A stretch of 64,000 bases of DNA from Bacillus sp. FJAT-27225 (GCF_001685025.1 NZ_MAYU01000012.1:792466-856465); one strand, 5' to 3'. Shown: positions 8,307 through 16,068, counted from the first letter of the stretch. Notes: generated by a model from the letters alone, not told the origin. Made by a program: numbers and translations.

Positions 8307-9062
8307 TTGGATAAAAGAATGAACGCTGATGAATTAGGAGAGCTGTGTTTACTTGCCGGAAAAATAATGTTAGAAAGCGGAGCGGAGACATACCGAGTTC
8401 AAGATACAATGATGAGAATTGCAGCTGCTTTTGGGATAAACAACCCAAACAGTTATGTGACACCGACTGGAATTATATTTTCAATATGTGGAACTGAAGA
8501 AACCAAATTAGCACAAATCTCAAAACGGTCTACGGACTTATATAAAGTTATTATCGTAAATAGTATATCCAGGAAGATAAGCAGCGGGGAAATCTCAGCA
8601 GAGGATGCCTACTCTACTTTAAGAAAAATCGAGAAAGAAAACCTAAACTATCCTAACTACGTAAAGATCATCGCTGCTTCCATCTTAAGCGGCTTTTCCG
8701 TCGTCATGTTTAATGGGGAGTGGAATGACTTTTTTTCGGCATTCCTGGCCGGTGGTACAGGTTATTTCTGTGTGAGTTATATTGATCGTATAGTAGATAT
8801 TAAATTTTTTACAGAATTTTTAGCAGCTCTAATCGTGGGTTTAATGTCCTATCTTTTCCGACACATAGGTTTTGGACAGGATCTTTCCAATATTATCGTC
8901 GCAAGTATTATGCCTCTAGTACCCGGCCTTCTGATTACGAACGCTGTAAGAGATTTAATGGCAGGGCATCTTGTTTCTGGATTAGCAAAAGGTGCAGAGG
9001 CAGCCTTGACTGCATTTGCCATTGGGGCTGGTGTAGCGGTTGTTTTTTCGCTATTTAAATAA
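8307..9062 (+). CDS. Threonine/serine exporter N-terminal-type subunit (ThrE/YjjP)
   Basis: A 251-residue DUF1212-family protein. The soluble N-terminal third carries the family pattern AGKIMLESGAETYRVQDTMMRIA and YVTPTGIIFSI, and about five membrane segments follow from residue 115, including IVASIMPLVPGLLITNAVRDLMAGH. In ThrE-type exporters this half and a small DUF3815 half together export threonine and serine; here they are two genes. I use the TTG start at 8307 because GGAG at 8293-8296 fits it, whereas the next ATG is too far. Followed after 12 nt by its partner. Substrate is inferred from the family. Confidence 0.85.
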   Translation: MDKRMNADELGELCLLAGKIMLESGAETYRVQDTMMRIAAAFGINNPNSYVTPTGIIFSICGTEETKLAQISKRSTDLYKVIIVNSISRKISSGEISAEDAYSTLRKIEKENLNYPNYVKIIAASILSGFSVVMFNGEWNDFFSAFLAGGTGYFCVSYIDRIVDIKFFTEFLAALIVGLMSYLFRHIGFGQDLSNIIVASIMPLVPGLLITNAVRDLMAGHLVSGLAKGAEAALTAFAIGAGVAVVFSLFK

Positions 9063-9074
9063 ATCGAGGAATAC

Positions 9075-9530
9075 ATGGATATGATTATACAGCTTTTGAC
9101 TAATTTTATTGTTTCAGGGGCCTTTGCTGTACTATTTAATGTACCTGTAAAGAATATCCTGCAATGCTGCGTTGTTGGAATGGTAGGGAGACTTTTACAC
9201 AGTTCATTAATGAACCATGATTACAATACAGTACAAGCTACATTAATTGCCGCTTTATCTATTGGCATTGTTAGCCGAATATTTGCGAGGATTTACAAGA
9301 CTCCTGTTATTGTATTTAGTATTTCAGGTATTCTTCCATTAGTACCTGGCGGTTTAGCCTATGAGGCAACAAGAAACTTTGTTGAAGATCACTATAACTT
9401 AGCAATTCAATTTTCCGTAAAAGCCATTATGACAGCAGGTTCCATTGCTGTCGGATTAGTGCTGGCAGAAGCAATCATGATTATTTTAAAAATAAGAAAA
9501 AAAATTCATTTTAATGGATTTGACAAGTAA
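9075..9530 (+). CDS. Threonine/serine exporter C-terminal-type subunit (YjjB)
   Basis: A 151-residue membrane protein of the DUF3815 family, the second half of the split ThrE-type exporter. Four or five hydrophobic segments are visible together with the ISGILPLVPGGLAYEATRNF motif that mirrors the PLVPG motif in the partner. GAGG precedes the ATG at 9075. It lies 12 nt after the DUF1212 gene and is followed by a terminator, so the two form a two-gene operon. Confidence 0.85.
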   Translation: MDMIIQLLTNFIVSGAFAVLFNVPVKNILQCCVVGMVGRLLHSSLMNHDYNTVQATLIAALSIGIVSRIFARIYKTPVIVFSISGILPLVPGGLAYEATRNFVEDHYNLAIQFSVKAIMTAGSIAVGLVLAEAIMIILKIRKKIHFNGFDK

Positions 9531-9546
9531 ATATTGAAAAAGGAAT

Positions 9547-9574
9547 AAAGAGCCTACTAATAATTGGGCTCTTT
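9547..9574 (+). terminator. Terminator of the exporter operon
   Basis: AAAGAGCC/GGCTCTTT stem with a 12-nt loop, followed by ATTAG. Confidence 0.65.
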
Positions 9575-9736
9575 ATTAGTGGACTCCCCCATTTAATCTC
9601 TAAACTTACCCTCTCAAACGCAAATAAATAATCCTCAATTTTTAATTTAAGTAGTGATCAACAGAGCTTCGGTCAATTCTTTTAAACCATTGAAATTACC
9701 GTAGATCTATCTCACATTTTATTTAAAGCATTTCTT

Positions 9737-9767
9737 TTGACTAATTACCTTTAATTAAAGATAATTA
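9737..9767 (+). promoter_or_regulatory. Promoter with overlapping palindromic operator, FMN reductase gene
   Basis: TTGACT (9737-9742), 17-nt spacer, GATAAT (9760-9765). The spacer and -10 are covered by a 26-bp palindrome at 9742-9767, centred on CTTTAATTAAAG with TAATTA outer arms and only one mismatched pair. This is the geometry of a repressor operator, for instance a MarR/HxlR-type redox regulator; the regulator is not identified. Confidence 0.7.
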
Positions 9768-9799
9768 TATTGAATTCAAAATAAGTTAGAAGGATGGCG

Positions 9800-10357
9800 A
9801 TGAATAGTATGACAAAAGTTGGTATTATCGTTGGTAGTCTTCGTAAAAATTCTTTTTCAAAACAAGTTGCTGATAACGTAGCACCTTTATTCCCAGAAGG
9901 ATATGTAACAGAGTTTGTTGAAATCGGCAACCTGCCACTTTTTAACCAAGACTTTGAAGGAGACCTGGGAACTCCTGCAGAATATACTGAATTCCGTAAT
10001 AGGATTAAAGAATTAGACGCGGTATTATTTGTAACACCTGAATATAACCGTTCTATCCCAGCTGCATTAAAGAACGCACTTGATGTAGCATCTCGCCCTT
10101 ATGGAGAAAGTGTTTGGAATGGAAAACCTGCAGCAATCATTAGCCAATCTCCAGGTGCGCTTGCTGGATTCGGTTCCAACCATCACTTACGTCAAGTACT
10201 CACTTTCTTAAATATGCCTGTTGTTCAACAACCAGAAGCATATATCGGTTCCGTACATGAATTATTAGATGAAAATGGTAAGCTGAATGAAGGTACAGTA
10301 GAATTCCTACAAGGTTTCGTTAATGAATTCGTTGAATTAATCAAGAAGTATCAATAA
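9800..10357 (+). CDS. NAD(P)H-dependent FMN reductase / quinone-azo reductase family
   Basis: A flavodoxin-fold NADPH-dependent FMN reductase, 185 residues from the ATG at 9800. The FMN phosphate-binding loop IVGSLRKNSFSKQ is near the N-terminus, and the family signature TPEYNRSIPAALKNALDVASRP is near residues 74-95, followed by GALAGFGSNHHLRQVL. Such enzymes reduce FMN, azo dyes, quinones or chromate with NADPH. The ATG at 9800 is 6 nt after AGAAGG; the ATG at 9794 overlaps that site. The gene has its own promoter with a near-perfect palindrome and its own terminator, so it is a regulated single-gene unit. Physiological substrate is unknown. Confidence 0.88.
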   Translation: MNSMTKVGIIVGSLRKNSFSKQVADNVAPLFPEGYVTEFVEIGNLPLFNQDFEGDLGTPAEYTEFRNRIKELDAVLFVTPEYNRSIPAALKNALDVASRPYGESVWNGKPAAIISQSPGALAGFGSNHHLRQVLTFLNMPVVQQPEAYIGSVHELLDENGKLNEGTVEFLQGFVNEFVELIKKYQ

Positions 10358-10363
10358 GGTATA

Positions 10364-10418
10364 AAAAGTTGGAGTGTTGTGCAGAACATATCTGCCAAAG
10401 CTCCAACTTTTATTTTTT
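10364..10418 (+). terminator. Terminator of the FMN reductase gene
   Basis: Perfect 11-bp stem AAAAGTTGGAG/CTCCAACTTTT with a long loop, followed by ATTTTTTTTTT. Confidence 0.85.
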
Positions 10419-10571
10419 TTTGCAGAATATAGGGGTAAATATTCTTTCTACATTTTTCCTTCTAATAAATGACAAGTAATCTCTCTTATATCTGCAAGCT
10501 TCCAGGGAATATAGACAAATAATCCGAATATGGTAATCTTTTAAATATATTTAAGGATTGAAGGGCTGAAT

Positions 10572-11312
10572 ATGATGTACAAGAAACAAGATTTATTAAA
10601 TCATCTTAAAGAATTGGGAATCGACGAAAATGGAACATTACTTGTTCATTCATCAATGAAAAGTATCGGGCAAGTAGAGGGTGGGCCGGATACTGTTCTT
10701 GATGCACTTTCAGAATATATGAAAAATGGACTTTTGGTTTTTCCTACCCATACATGGTCGTATATTAATGCGGAAAATCCTCGGTTTTATGTCAATGACT
10801 CACCATCTTGTGTTGGGTTATTAACGGAACGGTTTCGAAAACGTCCGGGAGTTGTTCGCTCATGGCATCCAACGCATTCAGTAGCTGCCCTGGGAAAAGG
10901 GGCACATGAATTTGTTTCGGGTAATGAACAATTTGACACACCTTGTGCACGAGAATCGAGTTGGGGGAAATTACTCGATCAGAAGGCAACCATCTTGTTA
11001 ATCGGAGTCGATTTACGAAGATGTACATATATTCATGGAGTCGAGGAATGGCTTGATATACCAGGTCGATTGACCGATGCTCACGAAATGCTTTACACAA
11101 TATTACCGGATAAAACGGAAATTTCCGTGCCGCAAAGAAGACATATTGGTCATGTCTCTGAAAAATACGATCGGGTTGAAGATATTTTTCTAAATAATCA
11201 AGTTATGTACAAAGGGAAATTCGGCGATGCAACAGTAAGAGTATGTGACACAGCAAAAATGACAGACTTGCTATATCACTTACTAAAAGAAAACCCAGAA
11301 TTATTTTCTTGA
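10572..11312 (+). CDS. Aminoglycoside N(3)-acetyltransferase family protein
   Basis: A 246-residue protein of the antibiotic_NAT family (AAC(3), YokD-like). Family motifs are LLVHSSMKSIGQVEGGPDTVLDAL at residues 23-46, LLVFPTHTWS at 54-63, WHPTHSVAALG at 98-108 with the catalytic histidine region, and LLIGVDLRRCTYIHGVEE. Family members transfer acetyl from acetyl-CoA to the 3-amino group of aminoglycosides, but many chromosomal Bacillus homologues have no proven resistance role, so the substrate is open. The ATG at 10572 has a modest GAAGGG site. It has no operon partner and is followed by a hairpin at 11318-11372. Confidence 0.83.
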   Translation: MMYKKQDLLNHLKELGIDENGTLLVHSSMKSIGQVEGGPDTVLDALSEYMKNGLLVFPTHTWSYINAENPRFYVNDSPSCVGLLTERFRKRPGVVRSWHPTHSVAALGKGAHEFVSGNEQFDTPCARESSWGKLLDQKATILLIGVDLRRCTYIHGVEEWLDIPGRLTDAHEMLYTILPDKTEISVPQRRHIGHVSEKYDRVEDIFLNNQVMYKGKFGDATVRVCDTAKMTDLLYHLLKENPELFS

Positions 11313-11317
11313 TTTAG

Positions 11318-11372
11318 GGAGACGGATCTCGTGCATTATTTGCATTTTCAAATGATACATGAGAACCGTCTC
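11318..11372 (+). terminator. Probable terminator of the acetyltransferase gene
   Basis: Outer stem GAGACGG/CCGTCTC enclosing a second partly paired arm, followed by TTTGTT, directly after the stop codon. Confidence 0.6.
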
Positions 11373-11527
11373 TTTGTTACCCTTGTTTCTTTACTATATT
11401 AAAATTGAAGAGAAGTGTCAGAAACGACTCAAAAAAATGGTGGTGCCTGGCACTTTTTGATATGTTACCGGGGTAATGGTGTAGAGTTCATGAAAATTTG
11501 TCCACTCTTAAACTTAGGCGAAAAACT

Positions 11528-11559
11528 AAGAGCTAATCAACTTTACTTGATTAGCTCTT
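11528..11559 (-). terminator. Terminator copied with the DoxX pseudogene
   Basis: Perfect 13-bp stem AAGAGCTAATCAA/TTGATTAGCTCTT, followed on the minus strand by AGTTTTTCG. It is homologous to the terminator at 4935-4965, showing that the duplication included the 3' flank. Confidence 0.7.
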
Positions 11560-11594
11560 TTAGTAATTTTAAATGTTGTTATTGGGCTAAGGGT

Positions 11595-11878
11595 TTATGC
11601 TTCTTTTCCCTTAACCATCAGTTGGCCAAGAGAAAATAACTTGCTGCCATTCAAGACAAAGTATACTGCAAGTGCTAATAATACAAGATCGTACGCATAG
11701 CCATTTAGGAAACCATCTGGAAATTTCACTGTAAAGATTGCACCAATCATAATAAGACCCAAAAGTGCTGAAGCAATCCCTGTTCCCACACCAAGGAACA
11801 GCGCAATAGCACCTACCTCTTCAATCAATAAGCAAAGAAAACCTAGAATCCCATACTCAAACTAGCCTACCGTATACA
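11595..11878 (-). pseudogene. Decayed duplicate of the DoxX gene
   Basis: The last 77 codons are open and nearly identical to the C-terminal part of the intact DoxX protein at 5012-5419: GLIMIGAIFTVKFPDGFLNGYAYD here against GLIMIGAIFTVKLPAGFLDGYAYD there, and both end KGKEA. Upstream of 11828 the DNA still aligns (GGGATTC.AGGTTTTCTT.GCTTAT, ACGGTAGG) but with small deletions, frame changes and an in-frame stop; the first two helices and start codon are gone. It is therefore a truncated, frameshifted paralogue with the terminator region copied too. It borders the ATPase gene at 11919, so the duplication may mark an island edge. Confidence 0.85.
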
Positions 11879-11918
11879 AAATTATATAATACTATATCTC
11901 GTATTTATTGTAACTTAT

Positions 11919-14531
11919 TTACAGATTATATTTTACCTTTCTCATTTTAAATGCAATATCTCCCCCTTCAAGGGTATTAACAACAGCCGATTTAACATTT
12001 TGATTATCCACTGACCCTAACGAAGTTTGATCAATATGTCCTTGTCCTTCAATTTCTTGCATAACCATGATTAATTCGGCATCACCAAATACTGGAATAT
12101 TTGCATTATGGGTGGCAAAAATAAATTGTCTATTTAGCTTATAGTTTCTTAAACCATCTACAAAGTTGTTTGCTATATATGCATTGTCTAAATTATCTTC
12201 TGGCTGATCTATAATTAACGGATCGTTATTATCTAACATTAATATGTTTAAAATGGCGGTACATTGCTGACCTTTAGAAAGCTTATTAAGCGATTTAAAA
12301 TTCTCTTCTTGCTCACTACCAGTATTTAATTTTACATCTATAATATCTAGTAGTTGCACCGTCTCGAGTTCGTATATTTTCTCTAACGGTAGCCCTGCTA
12401 TTAAATCTGCCTTAGCTTGGGTCATATTATACTCTTCAATAAGTTTGCTGCTGCCTTGTAATAAATGCTCTATAAATGCAAATAATGAAAATTCATCTTT
12501 TTCTCTTATCCAGTTTAAACTTTTAGGTCCAAGACCATCTACTTCTGATAATACTTTTATTAGTTGGTCTCTATTTTTCCCAGAATGAACTTCTACATTA
12601 ACTTTCCCCTTTAATTTCCCTTTATTTATCTTCTTAACTGCCTTTCTCAAAATATCATTGGACTCATCACGGTTCTTTTTTAATTTTTCTATAAGAACTT
12701 GTCTTCCAGTCTCAAGTTTACTTTTCTCTTCTTGCAAGCGTTTTACCTCATTTTTATTAGGATTAATCCTTGCAATCTCAGCAACTGTTTCTTTATATTC
12801 TAAAGCAATTTCAGGTCCTGTTTTACCATTAAGCCCTTCCAATGAACTGATTGATTGTTTTATTTCACCATCTGCTTCCCTTTTATTTTCTTCCCATTGC
12901 AACTTTATTTGCTGTACTTTTTGGGCAGACTCCTTAACAAGTCTCTCATACTCATCCTTTAATTTTAAAAGACCTAAATTAAAGGATGTTATTACATTTT
13001 TAATATCATAAAATTCTTTTGAGTTAGGAGTCTTTTCTAGAAATTCATCAGGAAAAGGACTATTTAACTCGTAAAAGTTTACTTCATGTTGTGTTAGAAC
13101 ATCGATAGAACTTTTTATGTATTCTTCCTCGGTTGATAAATGTTCTATTGTACTAAGTTTCTCAGCTATTCCATTTTCCTTAAAAAATCTAACCTTTTCC
13201 TCTAATTTAGGTAAACTAGATATTTTGCTTTCTAAATCATCTAACTGTTGGAAGTTATCCAACAGTGCTGTAGCATTTTGTTTTAAATCTTTTATTATCT
13301 GTTCCCTCTCCAATAGATTTTCTTCTTGGTTTGGAAGGAATCTATTTAATATATTTAATTTAGCCTCTTCATTTGATACTAATTCCATTATTTCATTTTG
13401 TCCGTAAATTTCTATATTAGGCAATATATCTTTTACAGTAAGGTTAGATACGGTGCCATCAATGTTTTTAATGACTACAGGGTCCTCAAACCTCTTAATT
13501 ATTTTATATTTTTTACCATAGCGTTGGTTTGAAGTAACGTATAGCTCAACCCTACCATTTTCCGCTCCTAAATTAGATCTTATTAATTCTTTAGTGTATC
13601 TTTTTGATTCTGTACTTTTTGGTTCCAAATCTAAAGCATACCTAATTAACTCAATTAAAGTTGATTTACCTGTACCACGTCCACCTATAGTTGTGTTTAA
13701 ATTCTTTGATAACTCAACTGACAAACCATCAAGGTAACCACCGTAAACTTCAATTTTATCTATACTACTATGAAAAAGTTCATTTTGGTCATAAGAAAGC
13801 TTAACTCTTGCTGTAGGATCTTGAAACGCCTCTTTGAAACAAGTAAACTTTACTTCTGACATTTTAACCAAACAATAAGCATTTTTCTCTTTAATATCAT
13901 TTGGTCTACAAACATCCTTTGCATTTATAAAAGCAAAGGGTGTTTCCTTTTTGTACATCGGTTCCTTATTTTTTATAATAGTTAAATATCGTGGATCAAC
14001 TTCATCAATGCTACGGGGAATTTGAGCTGCTTTTAGCCTTGCATCCCGCCAGATATGATTCATTTGACCCATTTTTAAAATGCCATTATCACTTGTAATA
14101 TGCGCAGCATACCAGAATCCACCTAAGTCATCCTCTACAATTTTAGCAATGTCTAAACAGGATAAGTTACTTGGCATTACACCATTTTCTACATTTGTTA
14201 AACCTAATCTTCCTAGGTAACGATTCAATTGCTCTGGAGTTGTATTTTCTTCAAAAAGGCATACTACATGAATCTTTTCAGCTGTTGCTATTTCAAATCC
14301 TGGGAAAACAACAATATTGTTATCACTAAGCAACTTCCTCAGTTTTTCAGAAGTTTCAATATTTCCATGATCAGCAAGCCCAACAACTTTTATATTTTCT
14401 GATATGCAATTTTCTAATATCAATTGATTATAACCCTCTTCATCGAGAGTATGGTCTTCTCCCCGATATGCTATATAACTATAAGGATTTACTTGCAAAG
14501 CGCACTTGTAAAATTCGGCGTACTTCTTCAC
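11919..14531 (-). CDS. PHP-domain / SMC-like AAA ATPase (TrlF-like)
   Basis: An 870-residue protein. The N-terminal ~250 residues are PHP-phosphoesterase-like, with ADHG at 53-56, PGFE at 77-80, His88 and His144; the usual first HxH motif is absent (QVN at 13-15). An ABC/SMC-type ATPase follows: Walker A GGRGTGKST at 283-291, a long charged coiled-coil region (about 390-650), a signature-like LSKGQQ at 751-756, Walker B LIIDQPED at 772-779 and a switch ATHN near 806. The architecture matches proteins some databases call TrlF family ATPases and resembles genome-defence or DNA-repair ATPases; no function is proven. The start is a GTG after GGGGGG. The gene is AT-rich and stands alone between a DoxX pseudogene and ssrA, which suggests horizontal gain. 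Confidence 0.8.
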   Translation of the reverse strand: MKKYAEFYKCALQVNPYSYIAYRGEDHTLDEEGYNQLILENCISENIKVVGLADHGNIETSEKLRKLLSDNNIVVFPGFEIATAEKIHVVCLFEENTTPEQLNRYLGRLGLTNVENGVMPSNLSCLDIAKIVEDDLGGFWYAAHITSDNGILKMGQMNHIWRDARLKAAQIPRSIDEVDPRYLTIIKNKEPMYKKETPFAFINAKDVCRPNDIKEKNAYCLVKMSEVKFTCFKEAFQDPTARVKLSYDQNELFHSSIDKIEVYGGYLDGLSVELSKNLNTTIGGRGTGKSTLIELIRYALDLEPKSTESKRYTKELIRSNLGAENGRVELYVTSNQRYGKKYKIIKRFEDPVVIKNIDGTVSNLTVKDILPNIEIYGQNEIMELVSNEEAKLNILNRFLPNQEENLLEREQIIKDLKQNATALLDNFQQLDDLESKISSLPKLEEKVRFFKENGIAEKLSTIEHLSTEEEYIKSSIDVLTQHEVNFYELNSPFPDEFLEKTPNSKEFYDIKNVITSFNLGLLKLKDEYERLVKESAQKVQQIKLQWEENKREADGEIKQSISSLEGLNGKTGPEIALEYKETVAEIARINPNKNEVKRLQEEKSKLETGRQVLIEKLKKNRDESNDILRKAVKKINKGKLKGKVNVEVHSGKNRDQLIKVLSEVDGLGPKSLNWIREKDEFSLFAFIEHLLQGSSKLIEEYNMTQAKADLIAGLPLEKIYELETVQLLDIIDVKLNTGSEQEENFKSLNKLSKGQQCTAILNILMLDNNDPLIIDQPEDNLDNAYIANNFVDGLRNYKLNRQFIFATHNANIPVFGDAELIMVMQEIEGQGHIDQTSLGSVDNQNVKSAVVNTLEGGDIAFKMRKVKYNL

Positions 14532-14602
14532 TGGTATCCCCCCAAAATTTTATCTATAAATTCATTATAATACAAAAACCGACAGAGAATTTAGAAAGCT
14601 TT

Positions 14603-14634
14603 GTTAAATAAAAAAACACTGTCTTAAGACAGTG
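14603..14634 (-). terminator. Second terminator downstream of ssrA
   Basis: Perfect 18-bp palindrome CACTGTCTTAAGACAGTG at 14617-14634 followed on the minus strand by TTTTTTTATTT. It lies about 70 nt after the ssrA terminator and before the ATPase gene; it may be a back-up or belong to a lost gene. Confidence 0.75.
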
Positions 14635-14702
14635 CATTAACTCCATAAAGCCTTGCCTTTCAAAAAAAAGCTCTGCTTTACAAAACTTTCATTATAAAAT
14701 AA

Positions 14703-14734
14703 AAAAGAAAAACCACCAATATATGTATTGGTGG
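14703..14734 (-). terminator. ssrA: Terminator of ssrA, overlapping its CCA end
   Basis: Stem CCACCAAT (14734-14727) and ATTGGTGG (14720-14713), followed by TTTTTCTTTTTT on the minus strand. The 5' arm includes the encoded ACCA of the tmRNA. Confidence 0.85.
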
Positions 14735-14745
14735 AGACGGTGGGA

Positions 14746-15017
14746 CGTGCCCTTCCATGCTTTCGACATGGCACTGACTATATCTTCGACCTTCACGGGA
14801 AGGCCGTCTGGCGTATTATGCGGAATGTAGTTTTACCCGGACTCCCGGGCAGATCCCGCATCCTAGTACTGCCGCGTGGGCAGCCTATAAGTCGATACAC
14901 AGCTGTTGGATTGCTCCACATACTGCTCGGTATTGCCTTATCGTTTTTGCGACTTAGGTTTCACCGATAAAGCCAGATTTTCACTTGCATATTGCTATGC
15001 AAGGCGACTAATTACTA
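14746..15017 (-). ncRNA. Group I intron in the tmRNA T-loop
   Basis: A 272-nt insertion with group I features. P1 is a perfect 6-bp helix between exon/intron bases 15021-15016 (CGAT^TA) and the internal guide TAGTCG at 15010-15005, with the required U-G pair at the 5' splice site. The 3' splice follows a G (14746), as expected for omega-G. A P7-like pairing links GACTTATA (14893-14886) to TATAGTC (14782-14776), within the bacterial-type AAGATATAGTC stretch. There is no open reading frame for a homing endonuclease. Splicing is inferred, not shown. I recall group I introns in tmRNA T-loops from the tmRNA literature, so the class may be known. Confidence 0.88.
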
Positions 15018-15236
15018 ATCGAACCCACGTCCAAGAATATCGGCACTTAGGCTTCTACGAGTGTAGTCGACATATTCGCGTTTCGCTGATCCATCTGCCT
15101 GTCGACAGGCGTCCGGTCAGCTATCCTGGTTGTTCTCTTCCTTCTTCCTCAGGAGGTGGAATCCGGCGTAGCCCACTAAGAGTGAGTCCGCTACCCTACC
15201 ACATGGGCGATGGAGGGGCGAACAGCTATGCAGTTA

Positions 15237-15272
15237 TTAAGCTGCGAAAGCTAGGTTTTGTTTAGAGTTGCC
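15237..15272 (-). CDS. ssrA: tmRNA proteolysis tag reading frame
   Basis: Eleven codons GGC ... GCT then TAA TAA encode GNSKQNLAFAA; with the tmRNA-borne alanine the tag is (A)GNSKQNLAFAA. The form agrees with Bacillus tags, which begin AGK/AGN and end in the ClpXP degron LAA/FAA. The resume codon is GGC, corresponding to the GGU of B. subtilis. Confidence 0.85.
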   Translation of the reverse strand, partial: GNSKQNLAFAA

Positions 15273-15360
15273 AGTTATTGGCGTTGACGTTTTTACGAGG
15301 CCGATCCCCTCGACTCGCCACCCAAGCTCGAACTACCCCTGTCGAATCCGTAGCGTCCCC

Positions 15361-15455
15361 ATTATAAAATGTGCGGTGATTGGTTAATCACCAGACGTCG
15401 GAAAACTCAAGCAGTGAGCTTGATGGTCTGCCACAGAGTCCCTGTGACACTATTT
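15361..15455 (-). other. Structured 5' leader of pre-tmRNA
   Basis: Between the ssrA promoter and the mature 5' end the transcript would hold three small hairpins: CACAGGGACTCTGTG, TCAAGCTCACTGCTTGA and GGTGATTAACCAATCACC. The last lies just before the RNase P cleavage site. The leader is presumably removed in maturation. Confidence 0.6.
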
Positions 15456-15483
15456 ATTATACCATAAACAGCGGTATTTTCAA
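15456..15483 (-). promoter_or_regulatory. SigA promoter of ssrA
   Basis: TTGAAA (15483-15478), 16-nt spacer ending TGG, and TATAAT (15461-15456): a strong extended -10 promoter pointing into ssrA and directly after the smpB stop region. Confidence 0.78.
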
Positions 15484-15512
15484 TTGGTAAGACTTGTTTT
15501 GAGTCGCAGTAC

Positions 15513-15980
15513 TTAGTACTTCTGCTTTTCCCTCAATGCGCGCTGGATGTCGCGATTAGCGTCCTTCTGTTTCAAGTCTTCACGCTTATCATATTTCTTC
15601 TTACCTTTTGCCAGACCAATCAGTACCTTGGCAAAACCATTTTTCAGGTACATCTTCAATGGAACAATCGCATATCCGGCTTCCTTTGATTCACCAATCA
15701 GCTTGTTGATTTCCCTTCTGTGTAAAAGAAGCTTCCTGGTCCTAAGCGGATCGTGGTTATGGATATTGCCCTGTTCGTATGGTGAAATATGCACACTGTA
15801 TAAGTACATTTCACCGTTATGAATCCGTGCATAGGAATCCTTTAGCTGGACCTTGCCTGCACGAATTGATTTGATTTCCGTACCCTGCAAGACGATTCCT
15901 GCTTCATACGTTTCTTCTATTGAATAATCATGATAGGCTTTTTTATTTTGCGCAACCGTTTTACCCGCACCTTTAGGCAT
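15513..15980 (-). CDS. smpB: SsrA-binding protein SmpB
   Basis: A 155-residue SmpB, the tmRNA partner that binds its tRNA-like domain and delivers it to stalled ribosomes. Conserved parts are [40 protein letters not shown] near the N-terminus, the [16 protein letters not shown] segment, and the basic C-terminal tail [28 protein letters not shown] that reads the empty mRNA channel. Length is normal. AGGGGGGAG precedes the ATG at 15980. The gene has a hairpin-rich leader and terminator between it and rnr, so it is probably transcribed separately from rnr. Confidence 0.97.
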   Translation of the reverse strand: MPKGAGKTVAQNKKAYHDYSIEETYEAGIVLQGTEIKSIRAGKVQLKDSYARIHNGEMYLYSVHISPYEQGNIHNHDPLRTRKLLLHRREINKLIGESKEAGYAIVPLKMYLKNGFAKVLIGLAKGKKKYDKREDLKQKDANRDIQRALREKQKY

Positions 15981-16030
15981 ACTGGCTCCCCCCTAACGTT
16001 TCTCTTTTCCGCCGCATTAGCGGTATATCT

Positions 16031-16059
16031 GAACTTTAAGGGCAGCTGCCGTAAAGTTC
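16031..16059 (-). other. Hairpin in the smpB upstream region
   Basis: Perfect 8-bp arms GAACTTTA/TAAAGTTC enclosing a second palindrome GGCAGCTGCC. No T-run follows on the minus strand, so it is not a terminator; it may be an operator or leader structure about 50 nt before the smpB start. Confidence 0.5.
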
Positions 16060-16068
16060 ATTGGTGAA

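Larger units (their letters stand above)
14729..15360 (-). ncRNA. ssrA: tmRNA gene interrupted by a group I intron
   Basis: Transfer-messenger RNA, which rescues stalled ribosomes with SmpB. The 5' end GGGGACGCTACGGATTCGAC at 15360 is the standard tmRNA start and pairs with CGTCTCC (14739-14733) next to an encoded ACCA, forming the 7-bp acceptor stem with one G-U. The T-arm is split: its 5' half GTGGG-TTCGAT ends at 15018 and its 3' half T-CCCAC begins at 14745. Joining them restores the T-loop TTCGATT and a 360-nt RNA, the normal Bacillus size. The 272-nt insert between is a group I intron. The tag frame is at 15272-15237. The gene is next to smpB as in B. subtilis. Confidence 0.95.

Noticed and set aside
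11440..11460. GGTGCCTGGCAC palindrome as an operator
   Set aside because: It is a short word common in Bacillaceae gaps, with no promoter context here.
11415..11639. A 74-codon plus-strand open frame
   Set aside because: It runs across the copied DoxX terminator into antisense of the pseudogene.
14640..14735. Direct repeat of the ssrA end as an att site for an island
   Set aside because: I found no second copy of the TCCCACCGTCTCCACCA end between 11 and 15 kb; an island boundary is not shown.
14728..15265. Plus-strand open frames of 80 and 119 codons
   Set aside because: They are antisense to ssrA and its intron, with no ribosome binding sites or family similarity.
15361..15366. TATAAT just before the mature tmRNA end as its promoter
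   Set aside because: It abuts GGGGACG with no room for a start site; the better TTGAAA-N16-TATAAT lies at 15456-15483 and the 5' end is made by RNase P.
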